Shown one piece after another: positions 48,213-56,481 of a DNA stretch of 64,000 nucleotides. The notes under the pieces are model-generated. The model saw nothing but the letters and a program-made list of their open reading frames with translations. It searched no databases and was not told the DNA's origin. A program made the position numbers and the translations under genes. The stretch's first letter is position 1. The number at the start of each line of letters is the position of its first letter. This stretch comes from Cronobacter muytjensii ATCC 51329 (lineage in GTDB: Bacteria; Pseudomonadota; Gammaproteobacteria; Enterobacterales; Enterobacteriaceae), in the NCBI RefSeq assembly GCF_001277195.1, contig NZ_CP012268.1:3348001-3412000 (forward strand), written 5' to 3'.

Positions 48213-49559
48213 TCAGGCGGCCTGTTCGCCAGCCCCCTGCCCCTCTTTCAGCGCCTCTTCCGCTTCCTGAGCCAGCAGTTGCTTCTCGTAGACTTTAAAG
48301 AACGGGAAGTAAATGATGGCCGAGACGACCGCCAGCACAATGACCAACAGCGCGGCCCGGAAATCCCAGCCCAGCGCCCAGGCGGCGCCAACCGGCGCCG
48401 GCGCAGTCCACGGCACAACGGAAATCACGCGTCCAATCAAATCGAACTTCATCGCCGCCCAGGCGAGCACCGCATTCACCATCGGGGCCATCAGGAACGG
48501 AATAAAGAACACCGGGTTCATTACGATAGGCGTGCCGAAAATCACCGGCTCGTTGATGTTAAAAAGGCTTGGCACTACGCTCAGGCGGCCTATCGAGCGC
48601 AGATGCGCAGAACGGCTACGCAGATAGCAGAACACCAGCCCCATCGTCGCGCCGGAGCCGCCGATAACAATAAAGAACGTCCAGAATGCTTCCATAAAGA
48701 TGTGCGGCAGCGGCGCGCTTTGCGCCAGCGCGGTCTGGTTAAGCCCAAGATTCGTCAGCCAGAACATCTGCAGCATTCCTGAAACAATCGCCGCGCCATG
48801 AATGCCCGCAAACCAGAGCAGATGGCCAATCAGCACTGCCAGCAGAATCGCCGGTAGCGAATCCGCAGCGGACACCAGCGGCTTGAAAACTGACATAATC
48901 GCCTGCGGGATCAGCATGTCGAATTGCGACTGAATCAGCAGGCTCAGTGGGTAGAGAGTGAGTACCACTACCAGCACCGGGATTAACAGGTCGAACGAGT
49001 TTTTAATCATCGGCGGCACCTGGTCCGGTAAACGGATGCCGATGTTATGCGCCTTCAGAAAACGCATCATCTCCACGCAGTAAATCGCCACCAGAATCGC
49101 CGTGAAAATCCCGGTGCCCCCCAGGCTGTCTACCGGCAGCGTGCCTTTAGTTTTCGGCGCAGCCACCAGCAGAAACGCCATCAGCGACAGCATGGCGCAC
49201 ATGAACGGGTCCAGCTGATGCGACTTCACATAATGTTTGCCGAGGTTATAGGCGATGGCGGCGCAGATATAAATCGACATAATCCCCATCGTCATATCAA
49301 ACGGGGTGAGGATCTGCCCTTCGAACTGTTTTGCCATATCCAGCCACGCGCGGGCAAAGCCGAGCGTGGTATCCGGCGAAAACGGCGGATAGGCGAACAC
49401 CAGCAAAAAAGAGCCGACAATCATAAACGGCATGGCAGAGATAAAACCGTCGCGGATCGCCATCACGTGACGTTGCGCGGAAATGCGGGAAGCTATCGGG
49501 CTGACATAATTTTCAACAAAGCGAAAAATCACATTAAATGCAGCATGGTTGGCAGACAT
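48213..49559 (-). CDS. PTS sugar transporter subunit EIIC (cellobiose/lactose type)
   Basis: Membrane permease of the Lac/cellobiose PTS family, 448 residues, about ten spans. Landmarks include AIRDGFISAMPFMIVGSFLLV, LLWFAGIHGAAIV and FNINEPVIFGTPIVMNP, which carries the conserved substrate-binding NEP. The start at 49559 has an AGGAGAAC ribosome site; upstream codons are unrelated. No EIIA or EIIB gene is adjacent, so it must borrow those subunits. Palindromic operators upstream point to a LacI-type repressor encoded elsewhere. Confidence 0.92.
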   Translation of the reverse strand: MSANHAAFNVIFRFVENYVSPIASRISAQRHVMAIRDGFISAMPFMIVGSFLLVFAYPPFSPDTTLGFARAWLDMAKQFEGQILTPFDMTMGIMSIYICAAIAYNLGKHYVKSHQLDPFMCAMLSLMAFLLVAAPKTKGTLPVDSLGGTGIFTAILVAIYCVEMMRFLKAHNIGIRLPDQVPPMIKNSFDLLIPVLVVVLTLYPLSLLIQSQFDMLIPQAIMSVFKPLVSAADSLPAILLAVLIGHLLWFAGIHGAAIVSGMLQMFWLTNLGLNQTALAQSAPLPHIFMEAFWTFFIVIGGSGATMGLVFCYLRSRSAHLRSIGRLSVVPSLFNINEPVIFGTPIVMNPVFFIPFLMAPMVNAVLAWAAMKFDLIGRVISVVPWTAPAPVGAAWALGWDFRAALLVIVLAVVSAIIYFPFFKVYEKQLLAQEAEEALKEGQGAGEQAA

Positions 49560-49614
49560 GGCGGTTCTCCTGTCAGGCAATCAACGTGAATACGCGGCGA
49601 GTGGCCGTCGCGCA

Positions 49615-49746
49615 TCATCCCATAATCCATTGAACTGAAAACCGTAACCGGGTATGTCGCTCTGCTTCCTGCGCAGTGAAATCATCCGGGCTGCAACGGT
49701 GGCTTACCGCCTTGCCAGCGGCGTAACTGAGAAAATAAGGTTTCAT
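49615..49746 (-). CDS. Short hypothetical reading frame upstream of the PTS gene
   Basis: A 43-codon frame beginning MKPYFLSYAAGKAVSHRCSP and ending VQWIMG. I do not recognise it. It lies between the operators and the EIIC gene on the same strand and has only a weak AAGAG ribosome site. It could be a leader peptide, a remnant of a lost gene or chance. Confidence 0.3.
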   Translation of the reverse strand: MKPYFLSYAAGKAVSHRCSPDDFTAQEAERHTRLRFSVQWIMG

Positions 49747-49776
49747 AGACGGCTCTTATTATTGGTTACAGAGGGA

Positions 49777-49788
49777 GGTTACGTAACC
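49777..49788. promoter_or_regulatory. Palindromic operator-like site 1
   Basis: The perfect 12-base palindrome GGTTACGTAACC shares its GGTTAC/GTAACC halves with the larger site 28 bases to the right. Confidence 0.65.
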
Positions 49789-49815
49789 AGTATTAATCCG
49801 CCTGAGAGGCTCTGC

Positions 49816-49836
49816 AACCGGTTACAGTAACCGGTT
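49816..49836. promoter_or_regulatory. Palindromic operator-like site 2
   Basis: Perfect inverted repeat with 10-base arms, AACCGGTTAC and GTAACCGGTT, around a single central A. The form resembles LacI/GalR-family operators, particularly the GntR-type GTTACCGGTAAC class. It lies between the divergent EIIC gene and the deacylase gene. Confidence 0.75.
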
Positions 49837-49955
49837 TCTTTGATTGTGAAGGAGATCCAGAAAACACCGGATAGCCGCCGGAAAGCCCTTTTCAGATAAT
49901 TTACAAAACATGGCCCTGTATGCCAGATTAGGACAGCTATTTTCAGGAGAAATAA

Positions 49956-50414
49956 ATGAGTCTGGAATCCGTGCGGCAATTTTTTGTCGAAAACGCCCCC
50001 GATATTGAAATCATCGAACTGAACCAAAGCACCGCTACCGTCGCTCTGGCTGCCGCCGCTCATCAGGTTGAGCCCGGTCAGATAGCCAAAACGCTTTCGC
50101 TAAAAGTGAAAGATCAGGTGATTCTGGTTGTCGCTAAGGGCGACGCGCGTCTTGATAACAAAAAGCTGAAAACCACGTTCGGCGCCAAAGCGCGCATGCT
50201 CAGCAGCGACGAAGTGGTGACCTGGACCGGTCATCCGGTCGGCGGCGTCTGCCCGTTTGGGCTGGAAAATGCGCTGGCGGTCTATTGTGACGTTTCGCTG
50301 CGCCAGTATGACGAAGTGCTCCCTGCCGCAGGCGCCATTCACAGCGCGGTACGTATTTCGCCGAGTCGTCTGGCGGAACTGACGCAGGCGCAATGGGTGG
50401 ATGTCTGCCTGTAA
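49956..50414 (+). CDS. YbaK/EbsC-family aminoacyl-tRNA deacylase-like protein
   Basis: A 152-residue single-domain protein of the YbaK/ProX trans-editing family. Members hydrolyse mischarged tRNAs such as Cys-tRNA(Pro) or Ala-tRNA(Pro). The conserved lysine is at 45 (GQIAKTLSLKV) and the GGVCPFG loop is present near 107. The substrate amino acid cannot be told from the sequence. A CAGGAGAA ribosome site precedes the ATG. Confidence 0.88.
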   Translation: MSLESVRQFFVENAPDIEIIELNQSTATVALAAAAHQVEPGQIAKTLSLKVKDQVILVVAKGDARLDNKKLKTTFGAKARMLSSDEVVTWTGHPVGGVCPFGLENALAVYCDVSLRQYDEVLPAAGAIHSAVRISPSRLAELTQAQWVDVCL

Positions 50415-50487
50415 GCCTTTAGCGTAACGGCCTGGCTCGCGTGCTACGTCGTTACGTTACCTCCCCAAACGCGCCGCCGCCGCAGGC

Positions 50488-51141
50488 TCAGAACAAGCCT
50501 GCCCGGTGTCTGAGAATATCCGCCGCGTTCAGCAAGCCGGCATCCGTATGCACCCCGAGCTTCAGCATCGCGTTAAACTTATGCGCACGAATGGTTTTAA
50601 TGTTGCGCTCGAGATGGCAGGCAATTTGCGACACCGAATAACCGTCCGTCAGGTAACGCAGAATAATCCGCTCGGTCGGGCTCAGCAGCCGCGATCCCTG
50701 GCTTGCGTACCAGACTTTATTTGGCGACTCACTGACGCGGGCCGAATCATTCATCGCAGACATCAGCTCATCGGTAAAACGCGCCAGCGTTTCCGATTTA
50801 TCGATAATTCCCTGCAACGGCGTCGGTGAGAGCTGGCTTATCAGTTTCGCCTCATTGACGTTATTCACCATCACGATGCGTTTCATACGCGGAAAGGCTT
50901 TCGCCATTTCGCTGACGAATTGCAGACAATCACGCCGGTGCTCACGCGTACCATCAAGTGAGAAGATAACGACAGAAAAATGCCGGTTTCCCAGCGTCTG
51001 AATAAAGGCATGGTGATCGACAAATATTTCCAGACGGCATGATATCGAATGATGGCCCTTCAACAGCGAACGTATTCCTTCACCGCTCATTACGCATTTT
51101 TCAATTAGCGCAATGCTTCGTTTTTCGACTCCGTGTTCCAT
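50488..51141 (-). CDS. bglJ: LuxR-type transcriptional regulator BglJ
   Basis: A 217-residue regulator with a degenerate receiver-like N-terminus (MEHGVEKRSIALIEKCVMSGEGI) and a C-terminal LuxR helix-turn-helix (LSPTERIILRYLTDGYSVSQIACHLERNIKTIRAHKFNAMLKLG). It matches E. coli BglJ, which acts as a heterodimer with RcsB to relieve H-NS silencing of bgl and other genes. It overlaps yjjQ by 37 bases, as in the E. coli yjjQ-bglJ operon. Confidence 0.9.
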   Translation of the reverse strand: MEHGVEKRSIALIEKCVMSGEGIRSLLKGHHSISCRLEIFVDHHAFIQTLGNRHFSVVIFSLDGTREHRRDCLQFVSEMAKAFPRMKRIVMVNNVNEAKLISQLSPTPLQGIIDKSETLARFTDELMSAMNDSARVSESPNKVWYASQGSRLLSPTERIILRYLTDGYSVSQIACHLERNIKTIRAHKFNAMLKLGVHTDAGLLNAADILRHRAGLF

Positions 51142-51821
51142 TCGGCCTGTTCCTTATGTAATGAAATCAAATTTAATTCTTTTAATCCCTGCAGGCTGCT
51201 GATCCATGCATACATTTCTGCATTTCCGCGCAACGATAAGCGCCGCATGGCGCTGTTTTTCTGCGCACTGATCGTCTTATTGCTTTTTTTCAGCATCTGG
51301 GCGATTTGATTTATTCCCCAGCCTTTGCCGAGCAGGCGTAATACCTGTCTCTCTGACGAGGTCAGCATGACCGTTGAGGCAGGCTCGCTCTCCTGCGGCT
51401 GGCGCGGCGTGACTAACATCTGGCTGACGCGCTCGGCTTTTTCGCGGCCAAGCCGCACCGCGTTGACGACACCATTCACCGACTCCGCCGTAGACAGCAG
51501 CGTAGTTTCCGGGCGCATCAGTAACTGCACCGCCAGGCTGAACGTGGCAGCGGGAACGAGAAAAATCCAGTGCACGCCAGGTGCCTGTGCCACCAGCGAA
51601 TAGTACGCCTCGCACTCGCGGCGCGCGTCATCGGGCGCGCAGGGCAGCTCCGCCAGCACCATATCGACCGGATTCAGCAGCGGCAGCGACATCTCGGCGC
51701 TGCTTTTATAATGGTACAGTTCCGTCTCCGGGAAATGGCGGCGCATAATGACCTCCAGCCCGGTATGCATGACAGGGATTTGGCTAATGATAATGCCTTG
51801 TTTGCAACGTCCTGGTAACAT
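51105..51821 (-). CDS. yjjQ: LuxR-type transcriptional regulator YjjQ
   Basis: A 238-residue regulator from the ATG at 51821 (MLPGRCKQGIIISQIPVMHTG), matching the E. coli start. The C-terminal LuxR helix-turn-helix is LTSSERQVLRLLGKGWGINQIAQMLKKSNKTISAQKNSAMRRL. In E. coli it represses motility and capsule-type genes and is normally silenced by H-NS. The ribosome site GGAGG lies a few bases upstream. First gene of yjjQ-bglJ, preceded by a long A+T-rich region. Confidence 0.9.
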   Translation of the reverse strand: MLPGRCKQGIIISQIPVMHTGLEVIMRRHFPETELYHYKSSAEMSLPLLNPVDMVLAELPCAPDDARRECEAYYSLVAQAPGVHWIFLVPAATFSLAVQLLMRPETTLLSTAESVNGVVNAVRLGREKAERVSQMLVTPRQPQESEPASTVMLTSSERQVLRLLGKGWGINQIAQMLKKSNKTISAQKNSAMRRLSLRGNAEMYAWISSLQGLKELNLISLHKEQAEWNTESKNEALR

Positions 51822-52342
51822 ATTTCCTCCGGTTATATCCTTCCGGCCAAACATATTTTTTAAAACTCACTTATGGAATAATGTAAAAAACCATTAAAAA
51901 ACTTAAAAAGAAAAAACAATAGCGCAGACAGCAAAAGCAGATGGTGTATATAAATAGACAGAAAGAATTTCCTGTCCGGGTAAACGTCGGCATTCTATGA
52001 ACCCTTTATTTTACTGTCAACGACAAAAAAAGCTAAAAATACGCCGCGCAAAATTAAAGGATATTCTCATCGTAAAAAGATAAAAAATGTCTATTTATAG
52101 ACATTACGGCTTTACATAATAAATAAGCTTTATCGCACCGCGCGACGTCTTTTTTATTTATCTATATATGGATAATTAATACGACGCCGCTGCGTCGCCG
52201 CGTGCAGCACGCGAAGGCGCACAGCGCTTAAGCGCAATGAAAAATGCAGCAAGCTTGATCTGTCCCCACGGCTGCGTTTCACGACGCATGTTAATAATGG
52301 ACACTTCTGGCGCGTCGACGCCCTCTTTCACCAGGAATGTAT
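51822..52342. other. A+T-rich region between yjjQ and yjjP
   Basis: About 520 bases without a gene. From 51840 to about 52180 the sequence is strongly A+T rich with many A and T runs, as expected of an H-NS-bound silencing region for yjjQ-bglJ. The right end near yjjP returns to core composition. A short frame at 52237 overlaps yjjP and is not convincing. Confidence 0.6.
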
Positions 52343-53119
52343 ATGGAAGCGGATGCTTTAGCGCAGCGGGACGTCACCCGTTTGTGTATTCAGTGCGGGC
52401 TTTACTTATTGCAGCACGGCGCGGAAAGCGCGCTGATAGATGAGCTGACGTCACGGCTTGGCGTCGCGCTGGGCATGGACAGCGTGGAAAGCTCGATTTC
52501 CGCCAACGCGATTGTGCTGACCACGATTAAAGATCACCACTGCCTTACCACCACGCGAAAAAACATCGATCGCGGCATCAATATGCATATGGTGACCGAA
52601 GTGCAGCATATCGTCATTATGGCCGAGCATAAGCTGCTCGGTCGCGACGATGTCGAAAAACGCTTCTCGCAACTCAAGCCCCTGCGTTATCCGCGCTGGC
52701 AGGTGGTGTTAATGGTGGGGCTCTCCTGCGCCTGTTTTTGCAAAATGAATAAAGGCGGCTGGGACGGCGCGCTGGTGACGTTTATCGCCAGCACGCTCGC
52801 GATGTATGTCCGCCAGACGCTGACGCAGCGCCATCTGCATCCACAAATTAACTTCTGCCTGACCGCATTTATGGCAACGACAGTCTCCGGTCTGCTGCTT
52901 GCATTGCCGCCGTTCGCCAGCACTTCCGCCGTGGCGATGGCCGCCAGCGTCCTGCTGTTGGTGCCGGGGTTTCCGCTTATCAATGCCGTGGCGGACATGT
53001 TTAAAGGCCATGTGAATACCGGCCTCGCCCGCTGGGCGATGGCGAGCCTGTTGACGCTCGCGACCTGCATCGGCGTGATTATGGCCATGGCGTTATGGGG
53101 GCTGCGGGGATGGATGTAA
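52343..53119 (+). CDS. yjjP: ThrE-type exporter subunit YjjP
   Basis: Membrane protein of 258 residues that with YjjB forms a split ThrE-like transporter; in E. coli the pair exports succinate. A cytoplasmic N-terminal domain ([38 protein letters not shown]) precedes about five membrane spans, the last with [21 protein letters not shown] prefer the ATG at 52343 because AGGA is six bases upstream; the ATG at 52337 overlaps that ribosome site. It overlaps yjjB by ten bases. Confidence 0.93.
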   Translation: MEADALAQRDVTRLCIQCGLYLLQHGAESALIDELTSRLGVALGMDSVESSISANAIVLTTIKDHHCLTTTRKNIDRGINMHMVTEVQHIVIMAEHKLLGRDDVEKRFSQLKPLRYPRWQVVLMVGLSCACFCKMNKGGWDGALVTFIASTLAMYVRQTLTQRHLHPQINFCLTAFMATTVSGLLLALPPFASTSAVAMAASVLLLVPGFPLINAVADMFKGHVNTGLARWAMASLLTLATCIGVIMAMALWGLRGWM

Positions 53120-53583
53120 TTCGTATTATTACGCTGGTTCTGGAAGATATGCTGCTCTCGGCGATTCCGGCGGCGGGCTTTGCGATGGTCTTTAACGTCC
53201 CGCGCCGCGCGCTGCTCTGGTGCGCGCTGCTGGGCGCGGTCGGTCACGGCTCGCGTACCGTAATGACAATGCTTGGGTTGAATATCGAGTGGGGAACATT
53301 TCTCGCCGCGATGCTGGTGGGCTGCATCGGTATCCAGTGGTCGCGCTGGTATCTCGCGCACCCGAAAGTCTTTACCGTCGCGGCGGTGATCCCCATGTTT
53401 CCCGGCATCTCCGCCTATTCGGCGATGATCTCGGCAGTGAAAATCAGCCATTTCGGCTACAGCGATCCGTTAATGGTCTCGCTGGTGACGCATTTTCTCA
53501 AGGCGGCGTCTACCGTCGGCGCGCTGTCGATTGGGCTGTCGCTGCCGGGACTGTGGCTTTATCGTAAACGGCCCCGGGTGTAA
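53110..53583 (+). CDS. yjjB: ThrE-type exporter subunit YjjB
   Basis: Membrane partner of YjjP, 157 residues as in E. coli, with about four spans. Conserved segments include [47 protein letters not shown] and [12 protein letters not shown] chose the ATG at 53110 to match the E. coli length; an ATG five codons earlier is possible. Overlapping yjjP implies coupled translation of a two-subunit exporter. Confidence 0.92.
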   Translation: MDVIRIITLVLEDMLLSAIPAAGFAMVFNVPRRALLWCALLGAVGHGSRTVMTMLGLNIEWGTFLAAMLVGCIGIQWSRWYLAHPKVFTVAAVIPMFPGISAYSAMISAVKISHFGYSDPLMVSLVTHFLKAASTVGALSIGLSLPGLWLYRKRPRV

Positions 53584-53619
53584 AGGGACAGCTATTGCAG
53601 CAACAGCCAGAAGTTCACT

Positions 53620-53636
53620 TGCAATTAAATCGTGCA
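53620..53636. promoter_or_regulatory. OhrR-type operator upstream of ohrR
   Basis: TGCAATTAAATCGTGCA is an imperfect palindrome centred on ATTAAAT, 18 bases before the ohrR start. The same core recurs before ohr, so OhrR probably represses both genes. Confidence 0.65.
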
Positions 53637-53653
53637 CTATTTATATTGAAAAC

Positions 53654-54109
53654 ATGAAAACAAAAGAACAACAAAGCACGGGCCTCTCGCTGAGTTTAGA
53701 TAACCAGCTCTGCTTCGCGCTCTACTCGGCAAACCTGGCGCTGCATAAAATTTATCGCCAGTTGCTGACGCCGCTCGGCCTGACTTACCCGCAGTATCTG
53801 GTGATGATGGTGCTGTGGCAGCAAGACGACATAACCGTGTCTGAAATCGGCGAGCGGTTGTATCTCGATTCCGCCACGCTCACGCCGCTGTTAAAGCGGA
53901 TGGAAACCGCAGGTCTGCTGATGCGTCAGCGCTCGCGTCAGGATGAGAGACAAGTGATCGTCACCCTCACCGACGCAGGCCGGGCGTTAAAGGCCGAGGC
54001 TCACGGCATTCCGGGGTCAGTGCTCTGCGCTACCGCGTGCGACAGAGAAACCCTGATGAGCCTTAAAGCGCAGCTGGAAAATTTACGCGATAACCTGCAT
54101 CAGCCATAA
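53654..54109 (+). CDS. ohrR: MarR-family organic-peroxide regulator OhrR
   Basis: A 151-residue MarR-type repressor. The N-terminal reactive cysteine lies in [23 protein letters not shown], which is the typical OhrR arrangement, and the winged helix includes [32 protein letters not shown] and the wing [10 protein letters not shown]. Oxidation of the cysteine by organic hydroperoxides should release DNA. The start is the ATG at 53654; an upstream frame to 53531 lies inside yjjB. A second cysteine-containing stretch (VLCATAC) may form the resolving disulfide. Confidence 0.9.
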   Translation: MKTKEQQSTGLSLSLDNQLCFALYSANLALHKIYRQLLTPLGLTYPQYLVMMVLWQQDDITVSEIGERLYLDSATLTPLLKRMETAGLLMRQRSRQDERQVIVTLTDAGRALKAEAHGIPGSVLCATACDRETLMSLKAQLENLRDNLHQP

Positions 54110-54151
54110 GCGTCGCTCTTAAACGGTGTTTATGCAAAATATAAGTAGCGC

Positions 54152-54164
54152 ACGATTAAATCGT
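54152..54164. promoter_or_regulatory. OhrR-type operator upstream of ohr
   Basis: The perfect palindrome ACGATTAAATCGT lies 25 bases before the ohr start and shares its core with the site before ohrR. Confidence 0.72.
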
Positions 54165-54188
54165 CTAAAACTCAAAAAGGAATATTGC

Positions 54189-54617
54189 ATGTCTTTAGAA
54201 AATGTTATCTACCGCGCCAAAGCAAAAGCCACCGGAGGCCGTGACGGCCGCGCCACCTCTTCTGACGGCGTGCTTGACGTGAAACTGGGCGTACCGAAAG
54301 AGATGGGCGGCATGGGCGGCGACGTCACTAACCCGGAACAGCTCTTTGCCGCAGGCTACTCCGCCTGCTTCCTGGGCGCGATGAAATTTGTCTCCGCTCG
54401 CGACAAAATCACCATGCCGAAAGACGCGTTTATCGAAGGCGAAGTAGGGATCGGCCCGCTGCCGACCGGTTTTGGCATCGAAGCGAAACTGAATATTCAC
54501 CTGCCGGGGATGGACGCGGCAGAAGCGCAGAAACTGGTCGATGCGGCGCATATCGTCTGCCCGTACTCTAACGCGACTCGCGGCAACATCGACGTAACGC
54601 TGAACATTATTGCCTGA
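54189..54617 (+). CDS. ohr: Organic hydroperoxide resistance protein Ohr
   Basis: Thiol peroxidase of the Ohr/OsmC family that reduces organic and fatty-acid hydroperoxides, 142 residues from the ATG at 54189 (AAAAAGGAAT ribosome site). The two redox cysteines are in [12 protein letters not shown] and [13 protein letters not shown], and [14 protein letters not shown] is the Ohr rather than OsmC signature. Paired with ohrR. E. coli K-12 has neither gene here, so the pair is an insertion relative to that order. Confidence 0.93.
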   Translation: MSLENVIYRAKAKATGGRDGRATSSDGVLDVKLGVPKEMGGMGGDVTNPEQLFAAGYSACFLGAMKFVSARDKITMPKDAFIEGEVGIGPLPTGFGIEAKLNIHLPGMDAAEAQKLVDAAHIVCPYSNATRGNIDVTLNIIA

Positions 54618-54680
54618 CGCTATCCCCGCCAACGGGGAAGCTTAAAATAAAAAACGAAACTGCCCTCACCAGGGGACCCG

Positions 54681-54714
54681 GAGCGCGCCAGATGTCATGG
54701 CGCGCTCTTTTTTT
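54681..54714 (+). terminator. Terminator after ohr
   Basis: A stem of about 10 bp, GAGCGCGCCA/TGGCGCGCTC, followed by seven T residues. It separates ohr from dnaT. Confidence 0.92.
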
Positions 54715-54838
54715 ACCCGTCCGTCCGCGCGCCAATAAGCTCAAACCTCGCCCCGGGTTATGCTACTATGAAGGAATTATCGCCTCTGCTGGCCATTTAT
54801 TCGCCAGTGTCTGATAACGCTTTGATTGAGAACGTTTT

Positions 54839-55384
54839 ATGTCTTCCAGAATCCTGACCCCTGATGTCGTTGATATTGACGCCTTCCGGCGCAATCCCGG
54901 CGGCGCGCTGGCGCATGCCGAACGTGGGGCCGTGGCGGTGTTTGATAACAATGCGCCCGCATTTTATGCCGTCACGCCGGCGCGCATGGCGGAACTGCTG
55001 GCCCTGGAAAAACAGCTGGCCGCGCCCCGCTCCGATGTCGCGCTGGAAGCGCAGTTATTTGACGAAGGGAACGATGTCGCCCAGCCCATACCGGTGCCGA
55101 TGGGTAAATTCGCCATGTATCCGGGCTGGCAGCCCGATCCGGAGTTCCAGCGAATGGCCGCGCTGTGGGGCATTCCACTGTCGCAGCCGGTCACCAGCGA
55201 AGAGCTGGCCTCATTCGTCGCCTACTGGCAGGCGGAAGGAAAAGTCTTTCACCATATCCAGTGGCAGCAAAAGCTGGCGCGCAGCATTCAGATGAACCGC
55301 GCCACTTTTACGTCTTCCGCGCGGCGCGACGTGAACGCTATCCCGCAGCCGGACGACCAGATTCCTGACGGATTCCGGGGGTAA
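54839..55384 (+). CDS. dnaT: Primosomal protein DnaT
   Basis: Replication-restart protein that bridges PriA-PriB-DNA to DnaC-DnaB loading, 181 residues against 179 in E. coli. It starts [20 protein letters not shown] and has the conserved C-terminal single-strand-binding segment with [20 protein letters not shown]. It ends two bases before the dnaC ATG region, and the two form an operon. Confidence 0.95.
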   Translation: MSSRILTPDVVDIDAFRRNPGGALAHAERGAVAVFDNNAPAFYAVTPARMAELLALEKQLAAPRSDVALEAQLFDEGNDVAQPIPVPMGKFAMYPGWQPDPEFQRMAALWGIPLSQPVTSEELASFVAYWQAEGKVFHHIQWQQKLARSIQMNRATFTSSARRDVNAIPQPDDQIPDGFRG

Positions 55385-55386
55385 CG

Positions 55387-56124
55387 ATGAAAAACGTCAC
55401 TGACCTGATGATGCGCCTGAAGCGGCTGATGCCGCCTGATGTAAAGCCCGCCTTTAAAACCGGCGAAGAGCTTCTCGCCTGGCAACAGGAGCAGGGGCGT
55501 CTTCGCTCGGAGGCTATCGAGCGCGAGAACCGGGCGATGAAAATGCAGCGCACGTTTAACCGCTCCGGCATTCGCCCGCTGCACCAGAACTGTTCTTTTG
55601 ATAACTACCGCGTGGAAAACGACGGGCAGATGAACGCCGTTAACAAAGCGCGACAGTATGTCGAGGCATTCGACGGCAATATCGCGAGTTTTGTCTTCGC
55701 CGGCAAACCTGGCACCGGTAAAAACCACCTTGCCGCCGCCATCTGCAATGAACTGCTGCTGCGCGGAAAATCGGTGATGATCATTACCGTGGCCGATATC
55801 ATGTCCGCCATGAAAGACACGTTCAGCAGCCGGGAAACCAGTGAAGAGCAGTTGCTAAAAGATCTCAGCAGCGTCGATCTGCTGGTGATCGATGAGATCG
55901 GCATGCAGAGCGAATCGCGCTACGAAAAAGTGATCATCAACCAGCTGGTGGATCGCCGCTCGTCATCGAAACGGCCGACCGGAATGCTGACCAACCAGAA
56001 CATGGATGAAATGACCAAGCTGCTGGGCGAGCGCGTTATGGATCGCATGCGGCTTGGCAACAGCCTGTGGGTGAATTTCAACTGGGACAGCTACCGCAGC
56101 CGCGTCACCGGTAAAGAGTACTAA
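55387..56124 (+). CDS. dnaC: DNA helicase loader DnaC
   Basis: AAA+ loader of the replicative helicase DnaB, 245 residues as in E. coli. The N-terminal DnaB-binding part is followed by Walker A GKPGTGKNHLAAAI (the family's GKN variant), Walker B LLVIDEIGMQ and sensor/arginine-finger regions near RVMDRMRLGNS. It starts two bases after dnaT, GTAACGATG. Confidence 0.97.
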   Translation: MKNVTDLMMRLKRLMPPDVKPAFKTGEELLAWQQEQGRLRSEAIERENRAMKMQRTFNRSGIRPLHQNCSFDNYRVENDGQMNAVNKARQYVEAFDGNIASFVFAGKPGTGKNHLAAAICNELLLRGKSVMIITVADIMSAMKDTFSSRETSEEQLLKDLSSVDLLVIDEIGMQSESRYEKVIINQLVDRRSSSKRPTGMLTNQNMDEMTKLLGERVMDRMRLGNSLWVNFNWDSYRSRVTGKEY

Positions 56125-56481
56125 ACGCGTCAACCGGGGCATATGCGCAGCGCCCCGGTCTCCCTCCTCCCGTCTCGCTTTTATTGCGCCCTTTTCTGGT
56201 TAAATCTGCTCTGTAATAAAATTTTCATAAAAGAAGCTGCTTTTCACCCCTTCCGCTAGCGGTCCATTAATAAACACCTCTTTTTACGCTGCGCGTTACG
56301 CCATGCCCCGCCACAGGGGATGAGACCGGGTTCAAAAAACCGCGTTTCTAAACCTTATCTGAACTGATCCACAGAAAGATGACGCTAAAATTGTAGGAAT
56401 GTGACAGCAAAGTTATATTTCACCGTAAAAAAACCGGTTTAACCCCAACGGGCCTGGCGCCTTCGCTGCGAGGATGTGGTG
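56125..56481. other. Gap between dnaC and opgB
   Basis: 357 bases without a gene. It has no clear terminator after dnaC and presumably holds the opgB promoter. I see no confident binding sites. Confidence 0.5.

Noticed and set aside
52237..52443. 68-codon frame at the yjjP start
   Set aside because: Overlaps yjjP in another frame, no recognisable features, weak ribosome site.
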